From: JADJPG01 sp964491875
GTDB taxonomy: Bacteria; Verrucomicrobiota; Verrucomicrobiia; Limisphaerales; JADJPG01
DNA length: 64,000 bases
Assembly: GCA_964491875.1 (NCBI GenBank)
Contig: CAZBIC010000023.1
Span: 1 to 64,000 of the forward strand
Direction of reading: 5' to 3'
This document shows positions 34,406 through 43,582 of the stretch, in pieces. Within the stretch, counting starts at the first letter, position 1, and every line of letters starts with the position of its first letter. The position numbers were made by a program, and so were the translations under genes. Under the pieces are notes generated by a model, which made no database searches, was not told where the DNA came from, and saw nothing but the letters and a program-made list of their open reading frames with translations.

Positions 34406-37305
34406 TTGGAAGCCTGAGGGACTGCAGGAAGTGTGAAGAGGAATTCCACGATGTCCGCCGCTTCTTGGGCCGTCAACGTGGCCAGCAAGCCTTCCGGCAT
34501 CGCCGACAACGCGGACTCGCGGAGTTCCGAGACGTCGGACAGAGCGAGCGTTCTCTCGCCCCCCGTCTCCGTGCGCAGAACAATTTGGCTCGCCTCGCGA
34601 CGGACAATGAAGCCGACCAACTCCGAGTCATCTTTCAGCGTGACGCTCACCGACTTGAACTCCGGCGCCACTACTTTTGACGGGAACAATATTTGATCGA
34701 GCAGCTGCGCGCGGCTGTAGCGTTTGGCGAGACTCGAGAGATCCGGACCAAACGACCGGCCTTCGCCCGCGGCGATATGACAACGTCCGCACTGTGCGGC
34801 GCCGTGGAACAAAACCCGCCCGCGCGATGCATCGCCGGTCAACACCAGGATTGTTTGCGGCTGAATGTCGGTTCCAAGCGTCTGGCGGCGTTGCGAGGGA
34901 GGGAGCAACCGCTGAAAGAGTTCGCGAACGAAAACGTTTGTCTGACGAAGCGCCTCATGGGCGAGTTGGTCGCGAACGCGACGATGTTGTTCGAGGATGG
35001 CGCCGTTCGACGCTAACCCAGCTGGAAGATCCGTCGCCAGGTCGAGCAAGCGCATCGCCAGCGACGTGTCGGCCAAAGCCGCATCGCGGGAGACTGGAAC
35101 GGGCGCTGAAGTGTTGGTTGCAGGCAACGACTGAATCCAGTCGCGCACCACGCGCGCGCCCACCTCGTCAACCAGCCGAGAGCCGATTTGCGGCATGTGC
35201 CCGGCAGACTCCGTGAAGATGCGATAGAAGAGCGCCGAGCGATACGGCGCACCGGGCGCGATGATGCGTGCATCAGTGAGACCGAAGTCACCGCGCGATG
35301 GCTTCACGCTCAGCGCTCGCCATTCCGCGGGCGGTTTATCGTAGTTAAGATGAATCGCGACTGCGCCGCCCGCGCCGAAGCGGTGACAGCCTGCGCAGTT
35401 GACGTCCAGCCACGAACGCGCGCGCAAGTCGACCGGCGCCGAGCGATCGTGAGGGTGAACCAAAGCCTCCCCGCTCTTCACTTTCCGGCGCGGTGGTTCG
35501 ATCAATCCCAGCGTTACCAGCCGATCCATTTCAGTGCGGCCATCACTGAGCGCGTTGGTGGCGCCGAGTTGACGGAGGTTCAGAGTGAGAGCGTCGCCTG
35601 CCCAGGCGTTGTGACAACGCAAGCATTCGGACCGGCTCATGAAACGCCAGTGCGTTTCGCGGACGCCGCCGGCCGCGAGCGGGTCGACGACGCTGAAGAC
35701 AGCGTTCGTTCCATCGCCCGACACAAGATCCGCATCAGCTCCATCCGCTCGCCAGCGATACGTGTAGGGATTCCACGCCTGACCGTCCCAGTACATCAAC
35801 TGCGTTTCGATGCGGCGAGCGGACGTCGGCACGCCGTTCGTCAGCTCCAGCGTCAACGTGCGCGCGAGCACGGTGTTGGTCGGCAAATACCAAGTGCCGC
35901 CGGTGATGTTCCCGACGCCGCCTTCCGTGCGGAGCTTTTCGTCACCGGGGACAGCCAGCCAGCGCTCGGCGGTCGCGTGGTCATCCCACTTCGGCGCGGC
36001 GATGCGATAGGCGATCACTCCCGGCGCCGGCTCGGTGGGATTGAGTGATTGAAACAATCCCGTGGCACTCAGTCGCCGAGGAAAGTCGGCGTTTGCCGCC
36101 GATGCGGTGTTCGCGGCGAATTCGTAGATGCCGGTGTTGTAATCGAGCACGAGCAACTCTCCGCGCGGATCGAGCGCGAACGCCGTCGGCTTCAACGAGG
36201 TGTCGCACAACTCCTCGTTCGATTCGAGAACGCCGTTCGTCTGGCGAAACGACCAGAACTTGCCGGTTTCCCAGTCTCCGTAGACATAGCTGGCGGCGAG
36301 TTTCGGCAAGCGCCGGCCGCGATAGACGAAACCTCCCGTGATGCTCGCACCATCGCTGTGCGACACAGAGTGAACTGGCGGCAGTATCTCACCCGGCCCA
36401 CGCGGCAGGTCGCGGCGCACATCGCGATTCGGTCCTTCGTGGAGTGGCCAGCCGTAGTTACCGCCGCGCTGGACGCGGTAGACCATCTCCCATTGTTCCC
36501 AGCCGACATCTCCCACCCACAAATCGCCCGTCGTCGCGTCGAAGCTCATGCGATACGGGTTCCGGAAACCAAACGCCCAGTTCTCACCGCGCGCACCCGG
36601 CACGTTCACGAAGGGATTGTCCGCCGGAATCCGGTAGGCGTTGGTGCCGTCCGCGTGATCGACGTCAATGCGAAGCACCGCCGCGAGCAAGTCGCTGAGG
36701 TCCTGACCGGTCTTGCGCCTGCCGTCCGGAGGATCAGGATCAGCCGCGTCACCTGTGGAGATGTAGAGCATTCCATCCGGCCCGAAGGCCAGCGTGCAGC
36801 CGTTGTGACCACCGCTGAACCAGCGGATGATGACGCGCTCGCTCGCCGGATCGATCTCGAGTGGTTGACTGGAGCGGAACGTGAATCGAGAGACCACTGA
36901 GCCGTTCTCGCGACCGCCGGGTTCGTTGTAGTTGATGAATACAAATCGATTCGTGACGAAGCCTGGGTGGAATGTGAAACCGAGCACATTGTCGAACGGG
37001 CGATGATGCGGGCGAAGGTCGAACGCAAGCTGTCGGCGAACCGGCTGCGATTTCGTGTCGATAGCCCACAGCTTCCCACCCTGCTCCAAGACGAATAGCG
37101 TCTCTGTTCCCGGCGCGAATGAGTGGTCGACAGCGTTTTCGAATGTCAGTTCGGGAAAAACCCGCTGCGTCACATACGGCGCGGGTGGATTCGGCGAACC
37201 AACCACGCGACCGGTGGTCCAGGGCGTTCGCGGTGCGGCGACCGCGCAAAACGCCACGAGGTGACTCAAGGTGAGGGCCAGCGACAAAGGAAGCGGGAGA
37301 CTCAT
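34402..37305 (-). CDS. Exported PQQ sugar dehydrogenase with c-type haem domains
   Basis: A 967-residue protein with a signal peptide (1-24). Residues 45-420 form a GSDH-type beta propeller (SGGHNGCTLAFGPDGMLYISTGD; FGFRNPYRMSFD), the fold of soluble glucose dehydrogenase and aldose sugar dehydrogenase. The rest holds three CxxCH haem sites: CLRCH (about 559), CAGCH (about 635) and CGRCH (about 837), the last in a domain of the Planctomycete/Verrucomicrobia haem-binding type. It would oxidise sugars in the periplasm and pass electrons to its own haems. It overlaps both neighbours by 4 bases. Confidence 0.85.
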   Translation of the reverse strand: MSLPLPLSLALTLSHLVAFCAVAAPRTPWTTGRVVGSPNPPAPYVTQRVFPELTFENAVDHSFAPGTETLFVLEQGGKLWAIDTKSQPVRRQLAFDLRPHHRPFDNVLGFTFHPGFVTNRFVFINYNEPGGRENGSVVSRFTFRSSQPLEIDPASERVIIRWFSGGHNGCTLAFGPDGMLYISTGDAADPDPPDGRRKTGQDLSDLLAAVLRIDVDHADGTNAYRIPADNPFVNVPGARGENWAFGFRNPYRMSFDATTGDLWVGDVGWEQWEMVYRVQRGGNYGWPLHEGPNRDVRRDLPRGPGEILPPVHSVSHSDGASITGGFVYRGRRLPKLAASYVYGDWETGKFWSFRQTNGVLESNEELCDTSLKPTAFALDPRGELLVLDYNTGIYEFAANTASAANADFPRRLSATGLFQSLNPTEPAPGVIAYRIAAPKWDDHATAERWLAVPGDEKLRTEGGVGNITGGTWYLPTNTVLARTLTLELTNGVPTSARRIETQLMYWDGQAWNPYTYRWRADGADADLVSGDGTNAVFSVVDPLAAGGVRETHWRFMSRSECLRCHNAWAGDALTLNLRQLGATNALSDGRTEMDRLVTLGLIEPPRRKVKSGEALVHPHDRSAPVDLRARSWLDVNCAGCHRFGAGGAVAIHLNYDKPPAEWRALSVKPSRGDFGLTDARIIAPGAPYRSALFYRIFTESAGHMPQIGSRLVDEVGARVVRDWIQSLPATNTSAPVPVSRDAALADTSLAMRLLDLATDLPAGLASNGAILEQHRRVRDQLAHEALRQTNVFVRELFQRLLPPSQRRQTLGTDIQPQTILVLTGDASRGRVLFHGAAQCGRCHIAAGEGRSFGPDLSSLAKRYSRAQLLDQILFPSKVVAPEFKSVSVTLKDDSELVGFIVRREASQIVLRTETGGERTLALSDVSELRESALSAMPEGLLATLTAQEAADIVEFLFTLPAVPQASK

Positions 37306-38255
37306 GCGAGTGGGAGACCGTAGGCGCGGCGGGCATTCGTGGAGAGATACTTTCGGGCAGCATCGGCGCCACGTGCACGGCTGTAGCGATCGACGATCCC
37401 GAAGACTGTTTCGTAGCTGGCAAAGCGCGCGCTGACGGGCCAGTTGCTGCCGAAGATGACGCGGTCATCGCCGAACGCATTCCACACGGCGTCGAGGGTC
37501 GGACGATAAAACTCGTCATCGCCCGGCGCCTTCCCGTCGTTGCGTCCAGTGCCTTCAACGAGCCCGGAAACTTTCATGAACAGATTCGGAAACGGCGCGC
37601 AGGCTCGCAGACCTTCCAACCACGCAGCGGGAGGCGAGTTGCCATCGACGCGAACGTTTGCACAGTGATCGACGACGATACGGAGCGTAGGAATCGTTCC
37701 CGCAAGCAGCGCGACGTCGGGCAACTTGTCCGGGCCGGTCAGAACATCGAGCGAGAGTTGGTGATCAGCGAGGCGACGTAGGTCGCGGAGGACCGTGGCG
37801 CTGGTCAGGAGGGATGGCTCCCAGACACCCACGCGAATGCCGCGGAAGAGCGGATGCTTCGCGAAGCGGTTCAGATGCGAAGCGAAGTCGTCCGTGCCGG
37901 GCTTGATGTTGCCGACCACTCCCCGGATGCATGGATGATCCTTCGCGAGGTCGAGCACCCATTGGTTGTCCTCCAGCCAGGGACTCGCTTCCACCACGAC
38001 GGTTTCGGTGATCTTGAGCGGCTTCCCGAGTTGAACAAACTCGGTCGGATAAACGGGCCGATAAAGAATCGCGTCATTCTTGGGCGGCCACGGCACGCCT
38101 TGCGGCCGCTTTGGATCGTAGAAGTGCGTGTGAGTGTCGATCGCGCCAGCCGATTGAAGGCCCAGTGATGCACACCCCGAGACCGCGGCGCCGGCTGTGA
38201 GCCCGGCAGCGAGGACAAACTCGCGGCGCGAGAAACGGTGGTCGGGAAGGTGCAT
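37302..38255 (-). CDS. Amidohydrolase family protein, exported lipoprotein
   Basis: A 317-residue TIM-barrel hydrolase of the amidohydrolase-2/fuconolactonase type. The ATG at 38255 gives a combined Tat signal and lipobox (SRREFVLAAG, then VSGC), so a lipid-anchored protein is likely. IDTHTHFYDP follows with the first metal ligands, HCANVRVDGN lies in the middle and FGSNWPVSA near the end. Substrates in the family are lactones from sugar oxidation, which fits a step after the downstream sugar dehydrogenase. This is inference. It is the first gene of the operon. Confidence 0.85.
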   Translation of the reverse strand: MHLPDHRFSRREFVLAAGLTAGAAVSGCASLGLQSAGAIDTHTHFYDPKRPQGVPWPPKNDAILYRPVYPTEFVQLGKPLKITETVVVEASPWLEDNQWVLDLAKDHPCIRGVVGNIKPGTDDFASHLNRFAKHPLFRGIRVGVWEPSLLTSATVLRDLRRLADHQLSLDVLTGPDKLPDVALLAGTIPTLRIVVDHCANVRVDGNSPPAAWLEGLRACAPFPNLFMKVSGLVEGTGRNDGKAPGDDEFYRPTLDAVWNAFGDDRVIFGSNWPVSARFASYETVFGIVDRYSRARGADAARKYLSTNARRAYGLPLA

Positions 38256-38372
38256 AGCGAAAATTGTGTGCCGGACGGAAAACAATCTGCAACCAGAGAT
38301 TTGCGATCGCGGTCATGAAGAATAGATCTTTCGCTCGGCCGTCGAAAACGTTAATCAACCGACCCAAGTTCA

Positions 38373-39632
38373 ATGCACATGAAATCCAGCACCCTTCGCA
38401 CGCTCACCGCCGGCGCCTTCGCGGCGCTCCTCGTTTCCACCGCAACCGTCAGCGCCGTCGACTGGCCCCAATGGCGCGGCCCGAACCGCGACGACGTCAG
38501 CAAGGAGACCGGCTTGCTCAAGTCATGGCCTGAGGGCGGACCGAAGCAACTGTGGGTCTTCGAGAATGCAGGACTCGGTTACTCGGGCTATTCCATTGTC
38601 GCCGGCAAGCTGTTCACGATGGGCATTCGCAATGGCGGCGAGGAGTTGATCGCGGTCGACATCAAGGACGGCAAGGAACTCTGGTCAGCCAAGATTGGTA
38701 GCATCCTCAAGAACGGCTGGGGCGATGGCCCGCGCGGCACGCCTTCCGTGGACGGCGGGTTTGTCTACGCGATGGGCGGACAGGGAATATTGATCTGCGC
38801 CAGCGTCGCGGACGGCAAGATCGACTGGCAACGGACGATGCAGGAGTTCAGCGGCAAAACGCCCGGCTGGGGTTACACGGAATCTGTGCTCGTGGACGGC
38901 GACCGCGTGTTGTGCACGCCAGGCGGTTCCGAAGGAGCGGTCGTTGCACTCGACAAGAAGACCGGCAAGACGCTTTGGCAGAGCAAGGACTTTACGGACG
39001 GCGCCCAGTATTCCTCAATCGTCGCCACGGAACTCAACGGCGCGCGGCAATACATCCAGCTCACGATGAAGAGTGTTGTTGGACTCAACTCCACTGACGG
39101 AAAGGTTCTCTGGAAAGTCGAGTTCCCCGGCAAGACCGCGGTGATTCCCACCCCAATCGTACATGGCAACCAGGTTTATGTCACCGCCGGCTACGGCGTC
39201 GGATGCATGTCGTTCAAAGTTGGCGCGGGCAATACCATCGAGAAGCTCTACGAGAACAAGGTGATGAAGAATCATCACGGCGGAGTGATTCTGGTCGACG
39301 GACACATCTACGGTCACTCGGACGGCGTCGGCTGGACCTGTCAGAACCTCGCCACGGGCGAGGAAGTGTGGTCCGAGAAAACTGCGCTGGGCAAAGGCGC
39401 CGTCGCCTACGCGGATGGTCGTCTCTACTGCCTCGCTGAGAACAATGGCACGGTCGTGCTCGCTGAAGCGTCGACGAAAGGCTGGAAGGAGCACGGTCGC
39501 TTCAAGCTCGAACCCCAGACCACGCAACGCAATCCCCAGGGGCGCATCTGGACGCACCCGGTGATCGTCGATGGGAAGCTCTATCTCCGCGATCAGGAAT
39601 TGCTCCACTGCTACGACGTCAAGGCTCGCTGA
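38373..39632 (+). CDS. Exported PQQ-like beta-propeller protein
   Basis: A 419-residue protein with a signal peptide (about 1-26, ATVSA-VDW) followed by WPQWRGPNRDD, the hallmark start of the PQQ_2/outer-membrane-assembly-like beta propellers common in Verrucomicrobia and Planctomycetes. Repeats with G-K-x-L-W occur throughout (GKELWSAK, GKTLWQSK, GKVLWKVE). No redox or haem motif is present, so enzymatic activity is uncertain. The ATG at 38379 is an equally good start. A paralogue of the same type lies at 41965. Confidence 0.85.
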   Translation: MHMKSSTLRTLTAGAFAALLVSTATVSAVDWPQWRGPNRDDVSKETGLLKSWPEGGPKQLWVFENAGLGYSGYSIVAGKLFTMGIRNGGEELIAVDIKDGKELWSAKIGSILKNGWGDGPRGTPSVDGGFVYAMGGQGILICASVADGKIDWQRTMQEFSGKTPGWGYTESVLVDGDRVLCTPGGSEGAVVALDKKTGKTLWQSKDFTDGAQYSSIVATELNGARQYIQLTMKSVVGLNSTDGKVLWKVEFPGKTAVIPTPIVHGNQVYVTAGYGVGCMSFKVGAGNTIEKLYENKVMKNHHGGVILVDGHIYGHSDGVGWTCQNLATGEEVWSEKTALGKGAVAYADGRLYCLAENNGTVVLAEASTKGWKEHGRFKLEPQTTQRNPQGRIWTHPVIVDGKLYLRDQELLHCYDVKAR

Positions 39633-39701
39633 GCCTTCGGCGTGGCTGAGGTGGCGCAAACTTTTCTCGTCCCGTTTCTGACGGCGTGCTAGCCTGTGCT
39701 C

Positions 39702-40259
39702 ATGACAGGCGAACGACAGATCCACAATCTCGCGCTCATCGGCTTCATGGGCACGGGCAAGTCCTCTGTCGGTCGGATGGCAGCGATGCAGCTCCACTAC
39801 GACTTGATCGATACGGATGAGCTGATCGAGCGTCGTGCGGGAAAGACCATTTCCCGGATCTTCAGCGAGGATGGTGAACCTGCCTTCCGGGAGATTGAGC
39901 GCAACCTCGTCGCGGAAATGAACGGGTGGCGCAAGAAGGTAATCTCCACTGGCGGAGGCTTGGCTGCCAGCGATGCCAATCTCGCCAGCCTGAAACAACA
40001 CGCGCTCATCGTCTGTCTGTGGGCGTCGCCGGAGGCCATCTACGAGCGGGTGAAAACGCAGACGCATCGGCCGCTGCTTCAAGGACCGGATCCTCTCGGA
40101 AAGATTCGCGAACTGCTCGAGCAACGCACCCGCTTCTATAAACAGGCTGACGTGCTGGTCCACACCGGCACGCGTTCCGTGCGGGAGGTCACGCAGCAGG
40201 TGCTCCATCAATTCCACGCCGCGCGGCATCCCGAGCCCGAACGTGAAAAGTCGCATTGA
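39702..40259 (+). CDS. aroK: Shikimate kinase
   Basis: Phosphorylates shikimate in the chorismate (aromatic amino acid) pathway. The product is 185 residues. Walker A is GFMGTGKSS (14-22), the shikimate-binding DTDELIE follows at about 38-44, FREIE at about 62-66, and the STGGGL motif at about 80-85. ATG 39702 is chosen; a GTG two codons upstream is possible. Its end overlaps the start of queG by 17 bases, an unusual long overlap but in a co-directional pair. Confidence 0.92.
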   Translation: MTGERQIHNLALIGFMGTGKSSVGRMAAMQLHYDLIDTDELIERRAGKTISRIFSEDGEPAFREIERNLVAEMNGWRKKVISTGGGLAASDANLASLKQHALIVCLWASPEAIYERVKTQTHRPLLQGPDPLGKIRELLEQRTRFYKQADVLVHTGTRSVREVTQQVLHQFHAARHPEPEREKSH

Positions 40260-41277
40260 ACAGCGCGCGCTCGAACTCGGCTTCCACGCCTGCAAGTTCA
40301 CCACGGCTGCCCCGCCGGAATCCGCCCCGCACCTTGATCGCTGGTTGACTGAAGGTCGCCATGGCGAGATGGCATGGCTCGCGCGAAACGCGCAGAAGCG
40401 TGTGGACCCGAACCTCGTTCTGCCCGGCGCGAAGTCGATCGTTACGCTTGCCGCTGCCTACGATGATCCGGCGAACTTACCGGCGCCAAATCAAGGCGTC
40501 GTCGCGCGCTACGCACGCCACGCGGATTACCACGACGTCCTCGCCGAACCGCTCAAGCAGCTCAGCGCGTTCATCGAACAACTTGGCGCCGGCACTCGCT
40601 CGCTCTGGTATGTCGACACTGGACCGCTTCTTGAACGCGATCTCGCGCAGCGGGCCGGACTCGGATTCGTCGGCAAGCATACGAATCTCATCAGCCGCGA
40701 GTTGGGCAACTGGATCTTTCTTGCGGAGATCATCACCACGCTTGAAGTCGAACCGGACGTTCCGGAGAAGAATCGTTGCGGCTCCTGCTCCCGCTGCATC
40801 ACGGCGTGTCCAACGCAGGCCATCACCGCGCCCTTCCAGCTCGACGCGCGTCGATGCATTTCTTACCTGACCATCGAGTTGAAGGGATCGATCCCGGTCG
40901 AGCTTCGCCCCGCCATTGGCAACCGCATTTACGGCTGCGACGATTGTCTCGCGGCGTGTCCTTGGAATCGTTTCGCCAAGGAGGCGCGCTTGATGAAGCC
41001 GCACAGGCGCGCGGAGTTCGACGCTCCGAATCTCATCGAACTCCTCTCGCTCGATACCGCCGGCTTCAAGGAACGATTCGCGGGAACGCCGATGCTTCGC
41101 ACGAAGCGCCGCGGAGTTTTGCGGAACGTTTGCGTTGCGCTGGGCAACACCGGGGACGCTTCGGTCCTGCCCGCGCTCGAACGAGCTGCAACCGATCCCG
41201 AACCTCTCATCGCGGAGCACGCGCACTGGGCCATCGAGCGAATTGAGGAAGTCACTCGAACGCGCGCAAAGGGCTAA
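40243..41277 (+). CDS. queG: Epoxyqueuosine reductase
   Basis: Last step of queuosine tRNA modification: a cobalamin- and 2x[4Fe-4S]-dependent reductase. The 344-residue protein has YVDTGPLLER (catalytic D125), the first cluster in CGSCSRCITACPTQAI (179-194), and the second with C205 and CDDCLAACPW (232-241). The C-terminus carries a HEAT-like tail (about 290-340). The GTG start at 40243 lies inside the end of aroK. The length is at the lower end of the family range. Confidence 0.93.
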   Translation: MKSRIEQRALELGFHACKFTTAAPPESAPHLDRWLTEGRHGEMAWLARNAQKRVDPNLVLPGAKSIVTLAAAYDDPANLPAPNQGVVARYARHADYHDVLAEPLKQLSAFIEQLGAGTRSLWYVDTGPLLERDLAQRAGLGFVGKHTNLISRELGNWIFLAEIITTLEVEPDVPEKNRCGSCSRCITACPTQAITAPFQLDARRCISYLTIELKGSIPVELRPAIGNRIYGCDDCLAACPWNRFAKEARLMKPHRRAEFDAPNLIELLSLDTAGFKERFAGTPMLRTKRRGVLRNVCVALGNTGDASVLPALERAATDPEPLIAEHAHWAIERIEEVTRTRAKG

Positions 41278-41320
41278 GCTTTCACTTGGAATTCACAACA
41301 TCTCCGGTTAACTACACCTC

Positions 41321-41929
41321 ATGAGCACATCCAAATTCATCGTCATCGCATTTCTGGCATTTTGCACTGCAGCGGTCACCCACGCCGCTCCGAAGGAACT
41401 CTTCAACGGCCGCGACTTGACCGGATGGGTCAAGATGCACGGCGGTGATTGGAAAGTGGAAGACGGCGTCATCGTCGGCAGCAAGGGCGTCGAATGGACG
41501 ACCAATCCCGAAAAGAGCGGCTCGTGGTTGCGCACGGAGAAGGAATACAGCGACTTCGTGCTCGAATTCGAATTCGCCATCAACGAGAAGGGCAATGCCG
41601 GCGTGTTCATCCGCTCGGCGATTGAAAAGAATCCGGCGTTCTCCGGACACGAAATGCAGATTCTTGACGACCACGGCAAGGATCCGAAGAAATACACCAC
41701 CGGCGCGCTCTACGATGTCGTGGCCGCGTCGAAGAACATGTCCAAGCCCGCCGGGCAGTGGAACAAGGCGCGCATCACCTGCAGTGGCAAGCGCATCCAG
41801 ATCAATCTCAACGGTGAGGACATTGTCGATTACCAGACAGACCGCCTCACGCGCGGCTACATCGGGCTCCAGAATCACGACGACCACGCCGTGGTGAAGT
41901 TCCGCAATATCCGCATCACGGAGAAGTGA
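41321..41929 (+). CDS. Exported DUF1080 (3-keto-disaccharide hydrolase-like) protein
   Basis: A 202-residue protein with a signal peptide (1-23) and the concanavalin-like DUF1080 fold: ELFNGRDLTGWV (about 26-37), DWKVEDGVIVG, FVLEFEFAINEKGNAGVFIRS, and QNHDDHAVVKFRNIRI at the end. Characterised relatives act on 3-keto sugars or bind polysaccharide. It is next to a beta-propeller gene and near an oxidoreductase of the Gfo/Idh/MocA family, a common trio in Verrucomicrobia sugar catabolism. Confidence 0.88.
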   Translation: MSTSKFIVIAFLAFCTAAVTHAAPKELFNGRDLTGWVKMHGGDWKVEDGVIVGSKGVEWTTNPEKSGSWLRTEKEYSDFVLEFEFAINEKGNAGVFIRSAIEKNPAFSGHEMQILDDHGKDPKKYTTGALYDVVAASKNMSKPAGQWNKARITCSGKRIQINLNGEDIVDYQTDRLTRGYIGLQNHDDHAVVKFRNIRITEK

Positions 41930-41964
41930 ACGGTTCAGAAATTTTTAAACACGGATAGACACCG

Positions 41965-43248
41965 ATGAAAACCATTCTTACATCGCTCATTGTCACGATT
42001 TCGCTCCTCACCGCCAGCGCCGAGAACTGGCCCAGCTTCCGCGGTCCGACTCGACAAGGCATGTCGACGGAGCGCGACCTTCCGCTGAACTGGAGTGCCG
42101 ATTCCAACATCGCCTGGAAGACGGAGATTCCCGGCAACGGCTGGTCATCGCCCATTGTCTGGGGCGACAAGATTTTCGTCACCAGCACTCTGGCCAGCGA
42201 CACGAAGTGCCATGTCATTTGTGTGGATCGCAAGTCCGGCAAAATTTTGTGGAACAAGGAGGTCTTCGAACAGGTGCCGCGACGGAAGGAGAGCAAGAAT
42301 TCCTACGCCACCCCGACCGCCGCGACCGATGGCCAGCATGTGTTCGTGGTGTTTGGGGACGGCAGCATGGCTGCGCTCACGCTGGACGGAGAGATCGTTT
42401 GGACGAATCGCGAGGTAAAGTTCTACAGCCGCCACGGGCTCGGCGCGTCGCCGATCATTTATTCGAACCTCGTCATCATGCCGTTCGACGGCAGCAATCC
42501 TATCGCGACGGCGGGTAACTATCCGCAAGTCACCGATGAGGAGAAACTCGGCTGGCAGATACCGTGGGACAAGGCGTTCATCGCCGCGCTCGACACGAAG
42601 ACCGGCAAGCGCGTCTGGACCGCCAAGCGCGGCATGAGCCGCATCGCGCACATCTCGCCAATCATCGCGGATGACGGCGAGAAAGACGTGCTCGTCAGCG
42701 CGGCGGGCGATCGCGTGCAGGGATTCAATCCGCTCACGGGCGAGATGTATTGGACCGCGTATGCGCAGGGCGAAGGCGTGACGCCAACTCCTGTCTACGG
42801 CGACGGCCGCCTCTTCGCTTCGTCCGGTTTCGAGAAGACCACGCTCCGTTGCTGGTCCCTGATACGGGCAAAGGGCGACATCACCACGAACACGCTCCAA
42901 TGGGAGGGCAAGAAAGGCGTGCCGACACAACCCTCGCCCATCTACGTGAAGCCCTATCTCTATGCGATTACCGACGGCGGCATCGCGACGTGCTTTGCGC
43001 CGGACGACGGCGAGATCATCTGGCAGGAACGCGTGGGCGGAAATCACTCGGCATCCCCGGTCTACGGTGATCGGCGAATCTATTTTCTGAGCGAAGAGGG
43101 CGAAACCACCGTCATCAACGCCGGGTCGGAGTTCAAGATTCTCGCCAAGAACGCGCTGAAGGAGAAGTGCCAGGCTTCGATGGCAATCAGCCAGGGTCAG
43201 ATCTTCATCCGCGGCGAGAAGAACCTGTATTGCATCGGGAAGAAGTGA
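41965..43248 (+). CDS. Exported PQQ-like beta-propeller protein
   Basis: A 427-residue protein with a signal peptide (1-19) and then NWPSFRGPTRQGMS, the family start motif. Propeller repeats with GKILWNKE, GEIVWTNRE, GKRVWTAK and GEIIWQER run through the chain. It is paralogous to the protein at 38373 by architecture. It starts 35 bases after the DUF1080 stop, so they are probably co-transcribed. The activity is unknown. Confidence 0.85.
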   Translation: MKTILTSLIVTISLLTASAENWPSFRGPTRQGMSTERDLPLNWSADSNIAWKTEIPGNGWSSPIVWGDKIFVTSTLASDTKCHVICVDRKSGKILWNKEVFEQVPRRKESKNSYATPTAATDGQHVFVVFGDGSMAALTLDGEIVWTNREVKFYSRHGLGASPIIYSNLVIMPFDGSNPIATAGNYPQVTDEEKLGWQIPWDKAFIAALDTKTGKRVWTAKRGMSRIAHISPIIADDGEKDVLVSAAGDRVQGFNPLTGEMYWTAYAQGEGVTPTPVYGDGRLFASSGFEKTTLRCWSLIRAKGDITTNTLQWEGKKGVPTQPSPIYVKPYLYAITDGGIATCFAPDDGEIIWQERVGGNHSASPVYGDRRIYFLSEEGETTVINAGSEFKILAKNALKEKCQASMAISQGQIFIRGEKNLYCIGKK

Positions 43249-43275
43249 GCGAGGGGCGCGCCGCCGCCGTGGGCC

Positions 43276-43431
43276 CTACTTCTTGCGCTTGAGCAACGAC
43301 ACGATGAAGAACACGAGAAAGATGACGAACAGCACTCGTGCTATCGTGACAGCGGTGCCGGCAATACCCCCGAAACCGAGCGCTCCCGCGAGGAGGGCGA
43401 CGAGCAGAAATATCAAAGTGTAGTAGAGCAT
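43276..43431 (-). CDS. DUF1328 (YtjA-like) small membrane protein
   Basis: Frame on the minus strand from ATG 43431 to TAG at 43276, coding for 51 residues. Two hydrophobic helices: YYTLIFLLVALLAGALGFGG and ARVLFVIFLVFFIVSLL, ending KRKK. The pattern with AGALGFGGIAGTA in the first part is the DUF1328/YtjA family hallmark. These are found widely in Proteobacteria and Verrucomicrobia and are associated with stress, without known mechanism. The gene is short but the family match by motif is good. The 150 bases to the next gene hold no feature. Confidence 0.8.
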   Translation of the reverse strand: MLYYTLIFLLVALLAGALGFGGIAGTAVTIARVLFVIFLVFFIVSLLKRKK

Positions 43432-43582
43432 GAGCGTTTCCTGTCGGCTTGCGTTGAAATCTGTTGTTGAAGACCAGGCCAGTCTTCACCCGTAATTCGC
43501 CTTCGCAAGCGCCAATGTCACGCAACTTCTCCGGGCAAGGCTTGAAGCTCGCACCGCCGTCGGGTTAGAAACCTCCTCAACA

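Noticed and set aside
39015..40304. A 429-residue minus-strand open frame across the propeller and aroK genes
   Set aside because: Antisense to two recognised genes; no family features.
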